Shown here: in pieces, positions 53,201 through 63,626 of the stretch | Layout: every line of letters begins with the position of its first letter | Numbering within the stretch: position 1 is the stretch's first letter | Assembly (NCBI RefSeq): GCF_032362555.1 | Contig: NC_083531.1 | Location: 1,736,001 to 1,800,000, forward strand | Direction of reading: 5' to 3' | DNA length: 64,000 nucleotides | From: Amyelois transitella | Taxonomy: Eukaryota > Arthropoda > Insecta > Lepidoptera > Pyralidae | Notes under the pieces: model-generated | What the model saw: only the letters and a program-made list of their open reading frames with translations | Database searches by the model: none | What the model was told of the DNA's origin: nothing | Made by a program: the position numbers and the translations under genes

Positions 53201-54676
53201 TCAATTGAAGGACAATTGCAGGCAGAGTTAGAAATATTGCCACATATTGATTTGTGAAAAACCTGTATAAGTACTTTTATAGGTGGCGTTTAATTTGCGC
53301 GGGCGCAGTTGCGAGTAAAATTTAATAGCCAAAAACTACAAAAAGAACTTTGGAGATAATTTTTAATTCCGATATCTTTATTTAGTGCACCTATCACAAT
53401 ATTTTGTTACTTACAGGCAGAGCAAAAGAGAAAAAGAAAGGAATTAAGGAAACAGAGGAAGGACATGCAAAAGGGTATCGTTACGCCCACCAAGGGTACC
53501 TACCCTTGGAAAAAACCTGGATTCAAAAAGTAAGTACAAAATATACAGCGATACGTGATGCCCTTTCAGTATTTTCAAGACTGTTGGCTCTGTTAACCCC
53601 GCAAGGGTTATAGAGACTATAAGGAGATATGAATGTAGTACCTCATTATAATAAACATTTATTATGTACTTAAGGAACAAGCTGAATCTGAAACTGCCGA
53701 GCTTGTATGAGAAGAGTTATGAATGTGGATGAAGCGAAAGAAGTAGGTATGCAGAGATCGTGGCAAGTGGAAAGATGTAGTTTGTACCTAGGAAAAAGGG
53801 GTGATTTTATGTATGTACTTATGTAAGTTTGGACGAAGAAAATAAGTAGGTTTACAAACATTTACTTAGCAAAAAGCGATATTTTTTGTAATTTCCCATA
53901 CCAAGGTCGATCAACTAAACAAGCAATTTATATGCAATCAATCTGGATCAAATCAATTTCTATAGAATACCTAAATAAGCAAGTTTCATTCTCCAAAAAC
54001 ATCTTTAAAAAACATAGCCTGCATACATATATTTATTTAGTTTAACCCCACATTAAGTTCTCTGTCAGACCCAATGGTTGACTGGTAGATTATGCTTCTA
54101 GCATTAAGTCCGCCAATTGTGTTATACATTTGTATTTTGTGCAATGAATTTTAAATAAATAAATAAAGTCCATCTTTTTACTTCTTCTTCCATTACCCAG
54201 GATTGGAAAAGAGCCGTGTGGTTCCCGGCACCAATACAAAAAAGAATAGGACCACTCCGTCTCTTTCCCATGGATGTCGTAAAAGGCGACTAAGGGATAG
54301 GCTTACAAACTTGGGATTCTTTTTTAGCGATGGGCTAGCAACGTGTCACTTTTTGAATCTCAATTCTATATTTAAGTCAAATAGCTTAACGTGGCCATTC
54401 AGACTTTTCAAGACTGTTGGCTCTGTCTACCCCGCATGGGATATAGACGTGACCATATGTATGTATGGAAAAGAGCTCTAAGGAGAAGAGTCCGCGGTAC
54501 GCCTTTTGATCATAATTTAGGATTTGGTAAAATCAGTCAGTCCGAATTTGTTTACGTAAATGTCCATGAACCATTATTATACCGATTCCTTGCTCACTGT
54601 AGAACCCTTAAAAACATGTTTTTTTATTTTCAGACTATGGAAATATGATTACGGCTGGTCGATAGAGAACTGGTGA
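47220..54676 (+). CDS. Secreted Tyr-rich, C-terminally basic protein (unrecognised)
   Basis: Exons 47220..47247, 48444..48572, 49532..49676, 50101..50238, 51695..51867, 52192..52325, 53417..53529 and 54634..54676 join to 300 aa; all GT-AG, phases 1, 1, 2, 2, 1, 0, 2. The start was chosen at 47220 and not at the ATG eight bases earlier (47212) because only this frame matches exon 2. Exon 1 and the start of exon 2 make a signal peptide (MIVLFLLYAGLLHINPLLG). The middle is helical and Tyr-rich (LDMIYRYYNIRTLY, SPFFYLYTNMIELGQ) with a single Cys (KSCHS). Exon 6 is polar. Exon 7 is strongly basic (AEQKRKRKELRKQRKDMQKG), and the end is aromatic (KLWKYDYGWSIENW). I do not recognise it. Its introns are full of SINEs. 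A role beside the sericin-like genes is only inferred from position. Confidence 0.8.
47459..47616 (+). pseudogene. RTE-like LINE, 3' end fragment
   Basis: Codes KGQVKSTRNRRACMKRVMNV and the terminal YPSGKEA. Confidence 0.8.
47970..48110 (+). repeat. Family A repeat, 5'-truncated
   Basis: Body and part of tail, diverged. Confidence 0.6.
48160..48418 (-). repeat. Family A SINE before exon 2 of the 300-aa protein gene
   Basis: The hairpin head ends 25 bases before the exon 2 acceptor. Confidence 0.8.
48706..49195 (+). repeat. tRNA-derived SINE interrupted by a family F element
   Basis: The SINE head and body run 48706-48838; the SINE end (GTATCGTTGAGTTAGTATCT...) resumes at about 49098. Between them lies family F (48836-49035) and an inverted AATATCGTTCGATAAAAAAT-like duplication. 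Confidence 0.75.
49274..49508 (-). repeat. Family A repeat before exon 3 acceptor
   Basis: The head is rearranged: the ACCACACGG part occurs twice in opposite sense around 49480-49505, 24 bases before exon 49532. Confidence 0.7.
49757..50000 (+). repeat. Family C retroposon, end truncated
   Basis: Starts ACTAATATAATAAAGTTGAA; lacks the final GTCGCGGGCACAGCTAG. Confidence 0.7.
50290..50720. repeat. Family E end joined to a family D copy
   Basis: 50290-50465 ends GAAGCCGGGGCGGGTCGCTA; 50480-50715 is family D in reverse (GTAATCGGTTCAGTAGTTTT). Confidence 0.65.
50800..50877 (+). pseudogene. RTE-like LINE, terminal remnant
   Basis: TCTGCCTACCCCTCCGGGAA and GCGTGATT. Confidence 0.65.
50930..51170 (-). 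repeat. Family A repeat
   Basis: Head-to-head with the next copy; together they form a long inverted repeat. Confidence 0.72.
51182..51615 (+). repeat. Two family A copies
   Basis: Full copy 51182-51440 then a diverged 5'-truncated copy 51450-51615. Confidence 0.72.
51954..52160 (+). repeat. Family A repeat with internal deletion
   Basis: The segment between GATAGGCTTAC and AAGCCAAACAGCTG is missing; ends about 30 bases before exon 52192. Confidence 0.75.
52330..53280 (-). pseudogene. Decayed LINE reverse transcriptase, 3' part (CR1-like or related)
   Basis: On the minus strand one frame codes KVNQTKYLGVVVDERLTWYQ and RIRKFIWMFKTLRHIVSRKL; after a stop another frame codes SVITYCISIWGGALKTRFLE and IERAQRMLLKVM, the usual C-terminal order in non-LTR reverse transcriptases (YLG-D-L-W, then YC-WGGA, then AQR-L). 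Frameshift and stops mark it dead. It fills the 1.1-kb intron before exon 53417 and is unrelated to the RTE-like element. Confidence 0.75.
53558..53815 (+). repeat. Family A tail followed by RTE-like remnant
   Basis: 53558-53620 is a family A 3' end; 53690-53810 codes a diverged CMRRVMNVDEAKEV-like stretch and ends GGTGATTTTATGTATG. Confidence 0.65.
54050..54175 (+). repeat. LINE 3' end fragment
   Basis: TTCTCTGTCAGACCCAATGG to AAATAAATAAATAAAG; matches 24865-24995. Confidence 0.6.
54212..54470 (+). repeat. Family A SINE-like repeat
   Basis: Full copy in the last intron of the 300-aa protein gene. Confidence 0.82.
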
Positions 54677-54691
54677 AATATGTTATAAAAT

Positions 54692-54710
54692 AATAAAATA
54701 TGTAAATAAA
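54692..54710 (+). promoter_or_regulatory. Two poly(A) signals of the 300-aa protein gene
   Basis: AATAAA occurs at 54692-54697 and again at 54705-54710, 16 to 34 bases after the stop codon, giving a very short 3' UTR. Confidence 0.65.
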
Positions 54711-54812
54711 AATATAAAGCATTTTAATTTTACAAATAATATTATGTACCTACACATTTGACCTCAGCATTTGACAATGCCAATGATAATTTCTATTTTA
54801 GTTTACATGGAA

Positions 54813-55050
54813 CATACATACATATGGTCACGTCTATATCGCTTGCGGGGTAGACAGAACCAGCAGTCTTGAAAGACTGACGGGGCACGTTCAGCTGTTC
54901 GACTTAATGATAGAATTGAGATAGCCCACCGCCTAAAAAAGAATTCCAATTTTGTAAGCCTATCCCTTAGTCGCCTTTTACGACATCCATGGGAAAGAGA
55001 TGGAGTGGTCCAATTCTTTTTTGTATTGGTGCCGGGAACCACACGGAAAC
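54813..55050 (-). repeat. Family A repeat with small deletion
   Basis: Part of the body around GATAGCCCACCGCC is shortened. Confidence 0.78.
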
Positions 55051-55136
55051 ATTACATTACATGGAAATTGACATTTATTCGTCTGTAGGCTAAATGTAAC
55101 ACCATTGTGACCTGTTTTCTTTCACAAATAAATTGA

Positions 55137-55385
55137 TCATAGCCGTAGCAAAAATGGCGGACTGAGTTTTACTATACAGCAAAATGAAGCACCATTGTAT
55201 ATATATACATAGAGGCCTCACGCGCTCACTCTCACCAATAGTGTGACAGTCGGCCGCCATTACGTCATAGATGCGTCATAGACTATCTCATTTTCTATCA
55301 CTCACACGTGCGTACAATGCCGCCAAAACGATGCTTCACTTTTTTTCAAGCCGCACTCCGCCTTTTTGTCTACGTCCATGATATT
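55137..55385. mobile_element. MITE-like element H with terminal inverted repeats
   Basis: The ends match as inverted repeats: AAAAATGGCGGACTGAG...TGAAGCACC at one side, GATGCTTCA...CACTCCGCC and CTACGTCC at the other. No coding capacity. A second copy lies at 61390-61820. Confidence 0.65.
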
Positions 55386-55419
55386 GATTGATCTTTAAAC
55401 CATTCAGTCATATTTTGAC

Positions 55420-55660
55420 GGCCTGTATGGCGCAGCGGTAGTGCGCTTGTCTGCGACACCGGAGGTCCCGGGTTCGAATCCTGGCCAGGGCATGATGAGA
55501 AACGAACTTTTTCTGATTGGCCTGGGTTTTGGATGTTTATCTATATAAGTATTTATTATAAAATATAGTATCGTTGAGTTAGTATCTCGTAACACAAGTC
55601 TCGAACTTACTTCGAGGCTAACTCAATCTGTGTAATTTGTCCCGTATATATTTATCATTC
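55420..55660 (+). repeat. tRNA-derived SINE (family B)
   Basis: Full copy with A box TGGCGCAGCGGTAGT and B box GGGTTCGAATCC. Confidence 0.87.
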
Positions 55661-56714
55661 AGTTGAACGCAGCCTCCATTTCTTTCAAGACTTTTGCCTC
55701 TGTCTATCCCATAAGATACAAGGGCACTTAGGTACGGCACAATAAAACAAAAAATATATTTTACAATGTGTTTATTTCACCTAAACAGGTTGTATTTGGT
55801 TTCGCTTCCACTCTTTTATACAAATTTACAACAAATGTGTTTTATCACAGAACAAATGAAATTTTTACAAAAGACAATTTAATTTCGATGTTATAACTAG
55901 TGAATAAACGGCATAATGTATACCTAAAACATGTTACAAAAACACTGTTCAATCTGCGATTGTAATTGTGAAATTTCTTTTAAAAAGATTTACTATCTAA
56001 TAAAAAAACTATCGAAAAAAGGCTGGTAGTGCCTGCTTGGCTCGTCTTGACTCCCGTGTTCCCAGGTAGGTTAATATACAGGATTACTTTTAATTTACTC
56101 GCAAACTCGCAGGTTCTAAGATAGCTAACATCATAAACAACAACGTTTGTTTAACGAGTTTTGATAATTCATTAGATTTTAACCTCATCAAAAAAAATAT
56201 TAATTTAATATGCAATTCACTATTTATAACTCTTCTAGCATCGTAAAAGATAAGCAAAGAAGGAACTCGAAGAAACAGCGTTGGGCGCGGCATCGCGTAC
56301 AAGCGTGACAGGACGATACAGACTAAAAAAAAACATTACTAATTAATATATTGAGTTTTATCAAAATTCGTAGAACCAACTATATTGCTTATGATGTCAG
56401 CTAGATACCCTGCGAGGTTTGTGGTAAGCTAAAAATAACCCTGTATAAACATGTTTTAGAAAATTTAATATTGAAAGAAGATAAAATTACATGGCAACAC
56501 TTATACGTATCGACTTAACGCTCGTTGCCGCCGACGACACGGTGTTGCCATTGTTTGATTTTGAATTTGCTAAATATTGAGTAAATAAATGGAAATTTCC
56601 GATATGAGTAAAAGGAATCTATAACATTTTAAGTTATTTCTTAATTGTTTCTTAACTTATCACTCTCAAAGCAATTTTCAGTTTCAAACAGAGTTTTTGC
56701 TACATTACGCGAGT

Positions 56715-56764
56715 ATAAGGCGTATGTCTTTCTATAGAGAGGCCTGATAAGACATACGCCTTAT
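56715..56764. repeat. Perfect 16-bp inverted repeat
   Basis: Arms 56715-56730 and 56749-56764 (ATAAGGCGTATGTCTT and its complement) around an 18-base spacer containing CTATAG. Inside the probable Mgat2 3' UTR. Confidence 0.9.
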
Positions 56765-57342
56765 CAAAAATTAATGAATAGTGTTGTCAATCAACGTAAG
56801 GTGCGGCGGCCAAATGACTATAGCACCTGCTTACACGCCGCCATTTTGAATATATGCGTATGCGCCGTGATTCGTCACAACGTACGCTTTACAATGCGCA
56901 TACCTACACATATCTAAACAAACAGCTTTTTACAAAAACAAAATACTAAAAAAAACATGATGTAAGACTTCAAAACATTTTACATATGACTGATATAATT
57001 ACTATTAAAAAAAAATGTCTCGGCATTGTTTCCACCAATTCGCTAAGTTAACTTTTTCTCGCAAATAAAATCTAATACTCATTCAGTACTTAGCGTCATT
57101 GATAATACAGGCCATTAGATTTTTAAGGTAGTGTGTTCAGTCGCTAACAATATTAGTTTACAAAAAGTTAAACTAACGAATCATGTATACAGTTATAAAT
57201 GTTCATATGAACTTCCATCATGATGGGGGAAAAAAACGCAAATAAACATTAAAAAAACAATATACAAAAAAAGTTTAAACGAAAACATTAAGCAATAGAT
57301 GATTTAAACTTGAAATTATTAAACCCTATCTACAAGCTTCGT

Positions 57343-57425
57343 GCATTGAAAGCGCGGCCGCCTAAATAATAACAAAAAAAAAACTAAATATAAAAAAAAG
57401 CAAAAATACGTAGCGCTTTCAATGC
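57343..57425. repeat. Perfect 13-bp inverted repeat with A-rich loop
   Basis: GCATTGAAAGCGC at 57343-57355 pairs with 57413-57425; the 57-base loop is A-rich and opens with GGCCGCC. Confidence 0.88.
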
Positions 57426-58837
57426 GAGAGAGCGAGTTAGTCACAATATACATTTTTGCACAATTTATATTTATTTAATTATTTCTATAGAATATAAAGC
57501 CACACATATGATCAAATGATTACCATAAAAAAATATGTGTGATTAGTGATTTTTTTTATAAATATTGCAAACAAAAAGCTGAACGTTCATTGACAAAAAA
57601 AAGGCACATATGCATCAAAAAGACTGTGCTATATATGAATCGAAATTACTCAAAAAGTCGAAATCTCAAATTTGCACTCATTCAAATCATTATGGCATTA
57701 TACTCTAGTTATTTATTTATATCGTCAACATATCTTCATCAAATTCTCATTTCTCCCTCCACTTTTGAAGAGACGAAACTGGGGCTCCGCCAATAACCAC
57801 GATCCAGGTATAGAACATCAAATAATTACACGAAAGGGATACAATCCAATCTCAGTTTTAAAAATTGAAGCTATGGCTCGTATTTGCCTGAATGTGCAGG
57901 TTTCCCTGCGTTAAGACATACACCTCGTTGTCGGCTATACCACTGTCCACCTAATTTATATTTAATTCCATTCGTTAAAAAGACATTAATTAAATTTCAG
58001 ATATTAATATGACGGTGCTTCATCTTAAAATATTAATGATTATTATCTATCTTTCACATATTAAAATACTATAAATATTTGTGCTTGAATATTCTCTGAA
58101 AAATCGAATAAAAAATTTAACAACCAAATATAAAAAAACAACTTAACTTAGGCAACGAGACTATAATACAAATTTTTAATCATAAAAAAAATACTATATT
58201 CGTAAGTACATACAGTGCAGTTTGCGCGTAAAAAATACTGAATTTTATACTGATTCAACAAAAAAATATACCAATTGAGAAAAGAGAGAAAAAAAACGTA
58301 TTAAGTATAAGAAAAAAAAACCTTCTCAAAAAATTATTAAAACAATTAGAAAAAGTGGTTAAACTAACTATTAAATATGTAAAACATTATACAAGGATAT
58401 CATTCTAAAATTAATTTGTCACTGGTTCCAAAAGTGTTTTGACAAAAAAGCCATATAAATAAATATTTCGATTCTTCTGTAATAATTAAGAATGCTTATT
58501 TATATCACTTTGTAACCTTTCTTCATAATTAAACAAGTTAAAAACACATTATTGAGGTAATGGGCCTAGCTGAAACAACTGTATTTTTCTCTTAAAAAGT
58601 TTAACTTTACATATAACTTTATATATTAAATTATTATGGCATCAATTTGATACTATTTCTCTCAAACATATTGAATGTTATAATATTGTAAGTAAGCTGT
58701 TTAACACACAAATAAAAATTGATCAATTGATATGAGGTTATGGGCCTAGATGAAAAATTATTTTACTCTTACACTTTACATAAATATGGCGTAAATTTGA
58801 TACTATTCATTCCAAAATAAACTGGCTGGCTTTAAAT

Positions 58838-60820
58838 CTACAAAAGGTCGGCCAAATGAGGTGTGTTTGTGTATTGTTTCCTCTGTCTACCTATCTTCGT
58901 CATATTCGTACAAAGCTCCCGATCTCTGAAAGAAAAATATATAATAATTAAATATAATTCAGTTTGGGACCATGGAGTTCTTCTCTTTTTATTTCCTGAA
59001 TAGAATAGAATAGATTTATTTTCAAAATTGGTTACAAGGTATCACTTATTGACGTCACATCACTTAAATCTAATTATATCTACTACCGCTCCCAAGGCGC
59101 ATGTGTAGAAGAAGCGGCGGAACAAACTACACTGCAGCACCCTAAAAACACTGTAAACACCCTAACCTCCATTTTTTTTTTTGGAATAAAATAGAAGTTT
59201 TAATGTCTTGTATATTTTGAGTTTGACTTTATACGAAGAATTTATGCTCCACCACCAACCCCAAATTTTCGCGGCATACAAATATTGCTGCACAATAACT
59301 GATATGTACACTACACGCATACATACATACATACAGTCACATCTCTATCCCTTGCGGGGTAGATAGAGCAAACAGTCTTGAAAAGACTGATAGGCCACGT
59401 TCAGCGTTTTGGCTTGATGATAGAATTGAGATTCAAATAGTGACAGGTTGCTAGCCCATCGTCGAAGAGAGGAATCCCAAGTTTATAAGCCAATCCCTTA
59501 GTCGCCTTTTAGGGCATCCATGGGAAAGATGGAAATGGTCTTATTCTTTTTTTATTGATGCCGGGAACCACACGGCACCTATATGTATAATACATACATA
59601 CATAAAATCACGCCTCTTTCCCGGAGGAGTAGGCAGATACTACCTCTTAATATGTATAATAACTAACAAATAACATACCTGATGTCACCCCAGCCCCCGT
59701 TGCCCTTCACCAACTTCTTGTTCTGCTTCGCGCCGCCAGCCGTGATCGTGGCGGTCACTCTGTTAGGATACATGTATGACTTGGCGTTCTGCAGAAGTTT
59801 CTGCACTTTGCTGATGACTGTAGAAGCGTTGCAGTTCGATTTTTTATGGTGGATGCCACTGGAATGAGTTTTTTTGTTGATCGTTTTTTTTTGTTGAGAG
59901 TTGATTGAGATGAATTACATACATACACATAATCGCGTCTATATCCCTTGCGGGGTAGACAGAGCCAACAGTCTTGAAAAGACAAGATTGTTCGGCTTAA
60001 GACAGTATTGAGATTAAAATAGTGACAGGTGACTAGCCCATCGCCGACAAGAAGAAATACAAGTTTATTAGGCTTTCCCTTAGTCGCCTTTTACGACATC
60101 CATGGGAAAGATATGGAGCGGTCCTATTTTTAACTGCCAGGAACCACACGCCACATAATGTATCTTCGAAAATAGTCATTTGTACATGGCCGAGGTGGGA
60201 TTCGAACCTGTGTCTTTCTGCGAATCGCGCGTTTTTAACAAACCTTACCGATTCGACCACCGACGCTCATGGAACATACATACATACATATGGTTACGTC
60301 TATATCCCTTGTGGGCTAGACAGAGCCAACAGTCTTGAAAAGACTGAATGGCAACGTTCAGATATTTGGCTTAATGATAGAATTGAGATTCAAATAGTGA
60401 TAGGTTGCTAGCCCATCGCCTAAAAAAGAATCCCAAGTTTGTAAGCCTATCCCTTAGTCGCCTTTTACGGCATCCATGGGAAAGAGATGGAGTGGTCCTA
60501 TTCTTTTTTGTATTGGTGCCGGGAACCACACGGCACATGGAACCTGGAAACAATTCTCACAAGAGTATAAAATTTAAAAAAAAAAACAAAAAAAAATCTC
60601 ACCATTCCCCAATATGAAACACCCTAGGCCCCTTGCACAGAATAACCCTAAATTTCTCCCTGCCCGGGCGATTCTGAGACAGTTTCAACAGAGAATAATC
60701 CCAGTTGTAATCGTCATAATTGCAGAACAAATCCTGGAGTTCCATTATCGAGTTCCATACGGTTCTGTTGAAGGCGAAACCCATGTTGTGCATACTTGAA
60801 TGCCACGGCGTGATTTCCAC
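58838..60820 (-). CDS. Mgat2: Mgat2: N-acetylglucosaminyltransferase II, C-terminal exons
   Basis: Three minus-strand exons, 60603..60820, 59679..59858 and 58838..58925, form the C-terminal part of alpha-1,6-mannosyl-glycoprotein 2-beta-N-acetylglucosaminyltransferase, a Golgi type II membrane enzyme that adds the second GlcNAc branch to N-glycans. Recognised by HNMGFAFNRTVW, FCNYDDYNWDYSL, GPRVFHIGECGIHHKK, GNGGWGDIRDRELC, in family order. Junction phases 2 and 2 agree; the Cys of GECGIHH is split by an intron. After RDRELC the protein runs 23 residues further than I expect from the human enzyme. The N-terminal anchor and the nucleotide-binding half lie beyond the window or in exons I cannot see. 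Confidence 0.9.
59317..59580 (-). repeat. Family A SINE in Mgat2 intron
   Basis: Full copy; an RTE 3' tip (CCCGGAGGAGTAGGCAGA) follows at 59592-59648, just before the Mgat2 donor. Confidence 0.8.
59917..60155 (-). repeat. Family A repeat, diverged
   Basis: Shortened body and head in the Mgat2 intron. Confidence 0.72.
60155..60269 (-). repeat. Second tRNA-derived SINE family, head
   Basis: On the minus strand GCGTCGGTGGTCGAATCGGT (A-box region) and CAGGTTCGAATCCCACC (B box), followed by ACTATTTTCGAAGATACATT. A remnant of the same body sits at 45405-45425. Confidence 0.7.
60271..60540 (-). repeat. Family A SINE-like repeat
   Basis: Full copy 60 bases from the Mgat2 exon 60603-60820. Confidence 0.82.
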
Positions 60821-61389
60821 CTAGAATTGTATAATGCCTGAGAATGATGTAGGGCTTGGTTGGGCACTACCGTTAGGAGGCTGACTACGCAATCAAATTT
60901 CGACCTTCCCTCGTTGGGTTAAGTCTCAAAATGACTTGTTCGCAAAATGTCCCCAAGTGGTTTCAAATTCTTTTTTTTTTCTTAATTGTATTTGTCATTT
61001 GTCTTCCAGACAGACACAGTCTATAGTCTTAGTGGAAAATTATTTTGACATTTTGTAAAGATAGATAGATAGTGAAAATACCTACTACTTCACTAAGAAT
61101 TTTTTTTTACGGGCTCTTCAAGTAATTTCTTTTTTATTATTTTATAGAATCAACCTCCAAACGATATTTATCAATAAAACAGTTATGTCTTAGAAACTAA
61201 AAAAATAAATAACTTAAATTTATATTTACAATGTCATTCACCTCAGTCTTAATAATATGAGTTAGCAAAAGCATGCATAAGTTCAAAATTAGTGTTTTTA
61301 AAATGTTAGTGGTATATATTACATACAGTGCCATCTAGCGAGATTAAGCGCTTATGACGTGCATCATCTGATCGCCGAAACAAACAAAA
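60821..61389. other. AT-rich intronic sequence upstream of Mgat2 exon
   Basis: No element or exon recognised. Confidence 0.5.
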
Positions 61390-61820
61390 AAAAATATATC
61401 ATAGACGTAGAAAAAAAAGGCGGACGGAGTGTGGCTTGACAACAAATGAAGCATCATAATGGCAGCGTCGTACGAATGTGTGTTCTCTGTCAAAACTTGC
61501 CATTTCGTGAGATAGTCAATGACGCATCTATGACGTCATGGCGGCAGACTGTCACACTATTGGTGAGTGGCAGTGAGCCAGCATACTATTGGTGTTTAAT
61601 TTTGCTCAAAAATTCAAATTCATTATTATAGGATACTTCATATCGCTTAATAATTGTCAAATCTTACGGTATCACAACATTGGTTGACGTCAAATAAATT
61701 ACTCAAAACTAAGGTTACTACCGCTTCCAAGGCGTCAGTGCAGAAGAAGCGGTAACACACTGCACTGCAGCTGTATGCTGTATAGTAAAACTCCGTCCGC
61801 CTTATTTTACATCTTATAAT
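61390..61820. mobile_element. MITE H copy split by a family G insertion
   Basis: Outer parts match the element at 55137 in reverse (AGGCGGACGGAGTGTGGCTT and TATAGTAAAACTCCGTCCGCC); 61600-61775 between them is family G (GGATACTTCATATCGCTTAA). Confidence 0.65.
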
Positions 61821-63020
61821 GATGAAGTTAAGATCATCTGTGTAATATGACCCGTATATATTTATTTTTTAAATAAGCAGTTGATGTATGAAAGATCTTT
61901 CAAATACAATCAGTGAGTTTATTCACAAAAGTTAACAAGGCTCTTTTCTGCCACTTCGGTTCTCCGCAACGATAGAGGGAGAGGCAAGATTACTTGTAAA
62001 AGTAAGTGAATAAGTCATTGAATAAACTGTAATATGTAAGGCACTGGCCGCAAATTTTTGTCACTAACTTTTACAAGTCATCTTGTGACTTACATATACA
62101 GTTCATTCACAGATTTAAATCAAGGTTTACTACTGACGCCATTTTAGGTCAATGCACGTCCCGGTACATTTTACAGTCAACGGCTGAGAAACCTGACCTC
62201 CTAAGTTACAAATTTCAATTTTCAAGAACAGAGGTCATTTTTCTCTACCATTAATATTAAGCACTGAAATATTTATAAAATACATGCTTCAACTACAAAG
62301 CTTAAAATACTGCATGCTATTAAAAAAATAGTTCATTTTCTCTATTGATGATTTTATTTTTTATTTATTGCACGATTTTCCAGGTTTCAATGATTACAAT
62401 TTTTGTCTATGCTCCAAAAGAATTTAAAGCAATGAAAAGTGAGTAGCTAACCCGTAGTCTATTCATAAAAAAAGGAATAAAGTCCAATCCCTTGATCTGA
62501 CTTCAGGATATAATCAAAATAGCAGCTATATACACACGCACCCAAAAAAAGCTGTAATTTTCACCAATTAAGGCAACTTATAGCGCGTCTATCTACTACT
62601 AGATAAAAAAAACAGTTCTTATTCAGTGCGTACGCACTTAATAGAAACAATATATTCTAATTCAGCTATTATTTTAAATTTCTTAGTACAGATATTGAAT
62701 ATGCCACCAATTTTTATGTATAATTGAAAACATTTTTAGGTATGTACTTATTTAATTTAAATTTAATGCTAATAATTAATTTGCAAACTAAAGAAGTTAT
62801 GACCACTAGATATAAGGCAATTATTTTTGTTGCACCTGTGAAACGATTAATTTTTTTTTATTTTATTGGTCGCCTTAAGATAATTTGTGCCAAACTTGCT
62901 TAAGTCCGCAATAATTTGCTTTTTATAATTTATTCATTAATAATAATATATTTTTATTTAACTGGAAGAGATATGCAGCTTTGTACTACAATTACTGTAT
63001 TAAATGCTTACTGTAAATAA
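61821..63020. other. AT-rich sequence, nothing recognised
   Basis: Scanned on both strands for Mgat2 exons and for other genes; none found. Confidence 0.45.
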
Positions 63021-63024
63021 TTTA

Positions 63025-63230
63025 CCCTACATACATAAAATCACGCGTTTTTCCCGGAGGGGTAGGCAGGCAGAGGCCACATCTTTCCACTTGCCACGAT
63101 CTCTGCATACTTCCTTCACTTCATCCACATTCATAACTCTCTTCACGCAAGCTTTTTCGGCGGTTCCGGGTACAAACGTATCTTGATCAAATTAAGGACT
63201 TCCTGGCAAAAGGTCACGTCAAGAGTATAT
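63025..63230 (-). pseudogene. RTE-like LINE, 3' end fragment
   Basis: CCCGGAGGGGTAGGCAGG, the CRDRGKWK codons in reverse, and a tip (CTTGATCAAATTAAGGAC) in inverted orientation at 63180-63225. Confidence 0.7.
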
Positions 63231-63341
63231 AATTTTGTGTACATAAATAAATAAAAATAAAGTAAACATTTCTTTATTTTTAAAATTGGAGGCATTCCAA
63301 CACCCGTACCGTAACTAACTTTAAAGCAAAAAAATAAACAC

Positions 63342-63473
63342 CTTCTGTTTACTCGAATACAAATTGGGATAAACTTGGAAATTCCACGTTTGCGATTCCT
63401 GTTGCCGTCTCCTTCGCTCCTCGTTCGCCGCGTGCACTTGCTGTATGTAGTTCAGGGTGAGTTGCTTCTTCCG
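63342..63473 (-). CDS. Possible exon, 44 codons, upstream of Mgat2 exons
   Basis: An open block bounded by a good acceptor (ACAACAG before 63473) and a donor (GAAG|GTGTTT after 63342), in phase 0 with the Mgat2 exon at 60820. It codes RKKQLTLNYIQQVHAANEER, then a polar stretch and WNFQVYPNLYSSKQK. The residues do not match what precedes the HNMG region in the known enzyme, where a Gly-Thr-Tyr segment is expected. It may be an alternative exon, part of another minus-strand gene, or a chance frame. Confidence 0.4.
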
Positions 63474-63626
63474 CTGTTGTAATAACGACTATATTCGCTT
63501 GGCGGCTAAAGCTGAGCCTATTTTAGCTTAAAAACTATGTACTGTACTAATGAACACATAATAAGCTCAATTTTTAAACACTCAAGTTTTCGTGTAAGTA
63601 GTTCAATTTGAAACTGTTCGCGTATG

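Larger units (their letters stand above)
55740..58837 (-). other. Probable long 3' UTR of Mgat2
   Basis: Three kilobases of AT-rich sequence follow the Mgat2 stop with no recognisable gene. It is almost free of the retroposons that fill every other non-coding stretch, as expected of a constrained transcript. Candidate end: minus-strand AATAAA at 55771-55776. Two perfect inverted repeats lie inside (56715-56764 and 57343-57425). Confidence 0.5.

Noticed and set aside
54203-54481. Recurring peptide frames of the type VVPGTNTKKNRTTPSLSHGC
   Set aside because: These are translations of family A repeats seen at many loci in both orientations with stops; not genes.
57539-57914. Plus-strand frames of 80-85 codons opposite Mgat2
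   Set aside because: AT-rich chance frames in the probable Mgat2 3' UTR with no splice or promoter signals.
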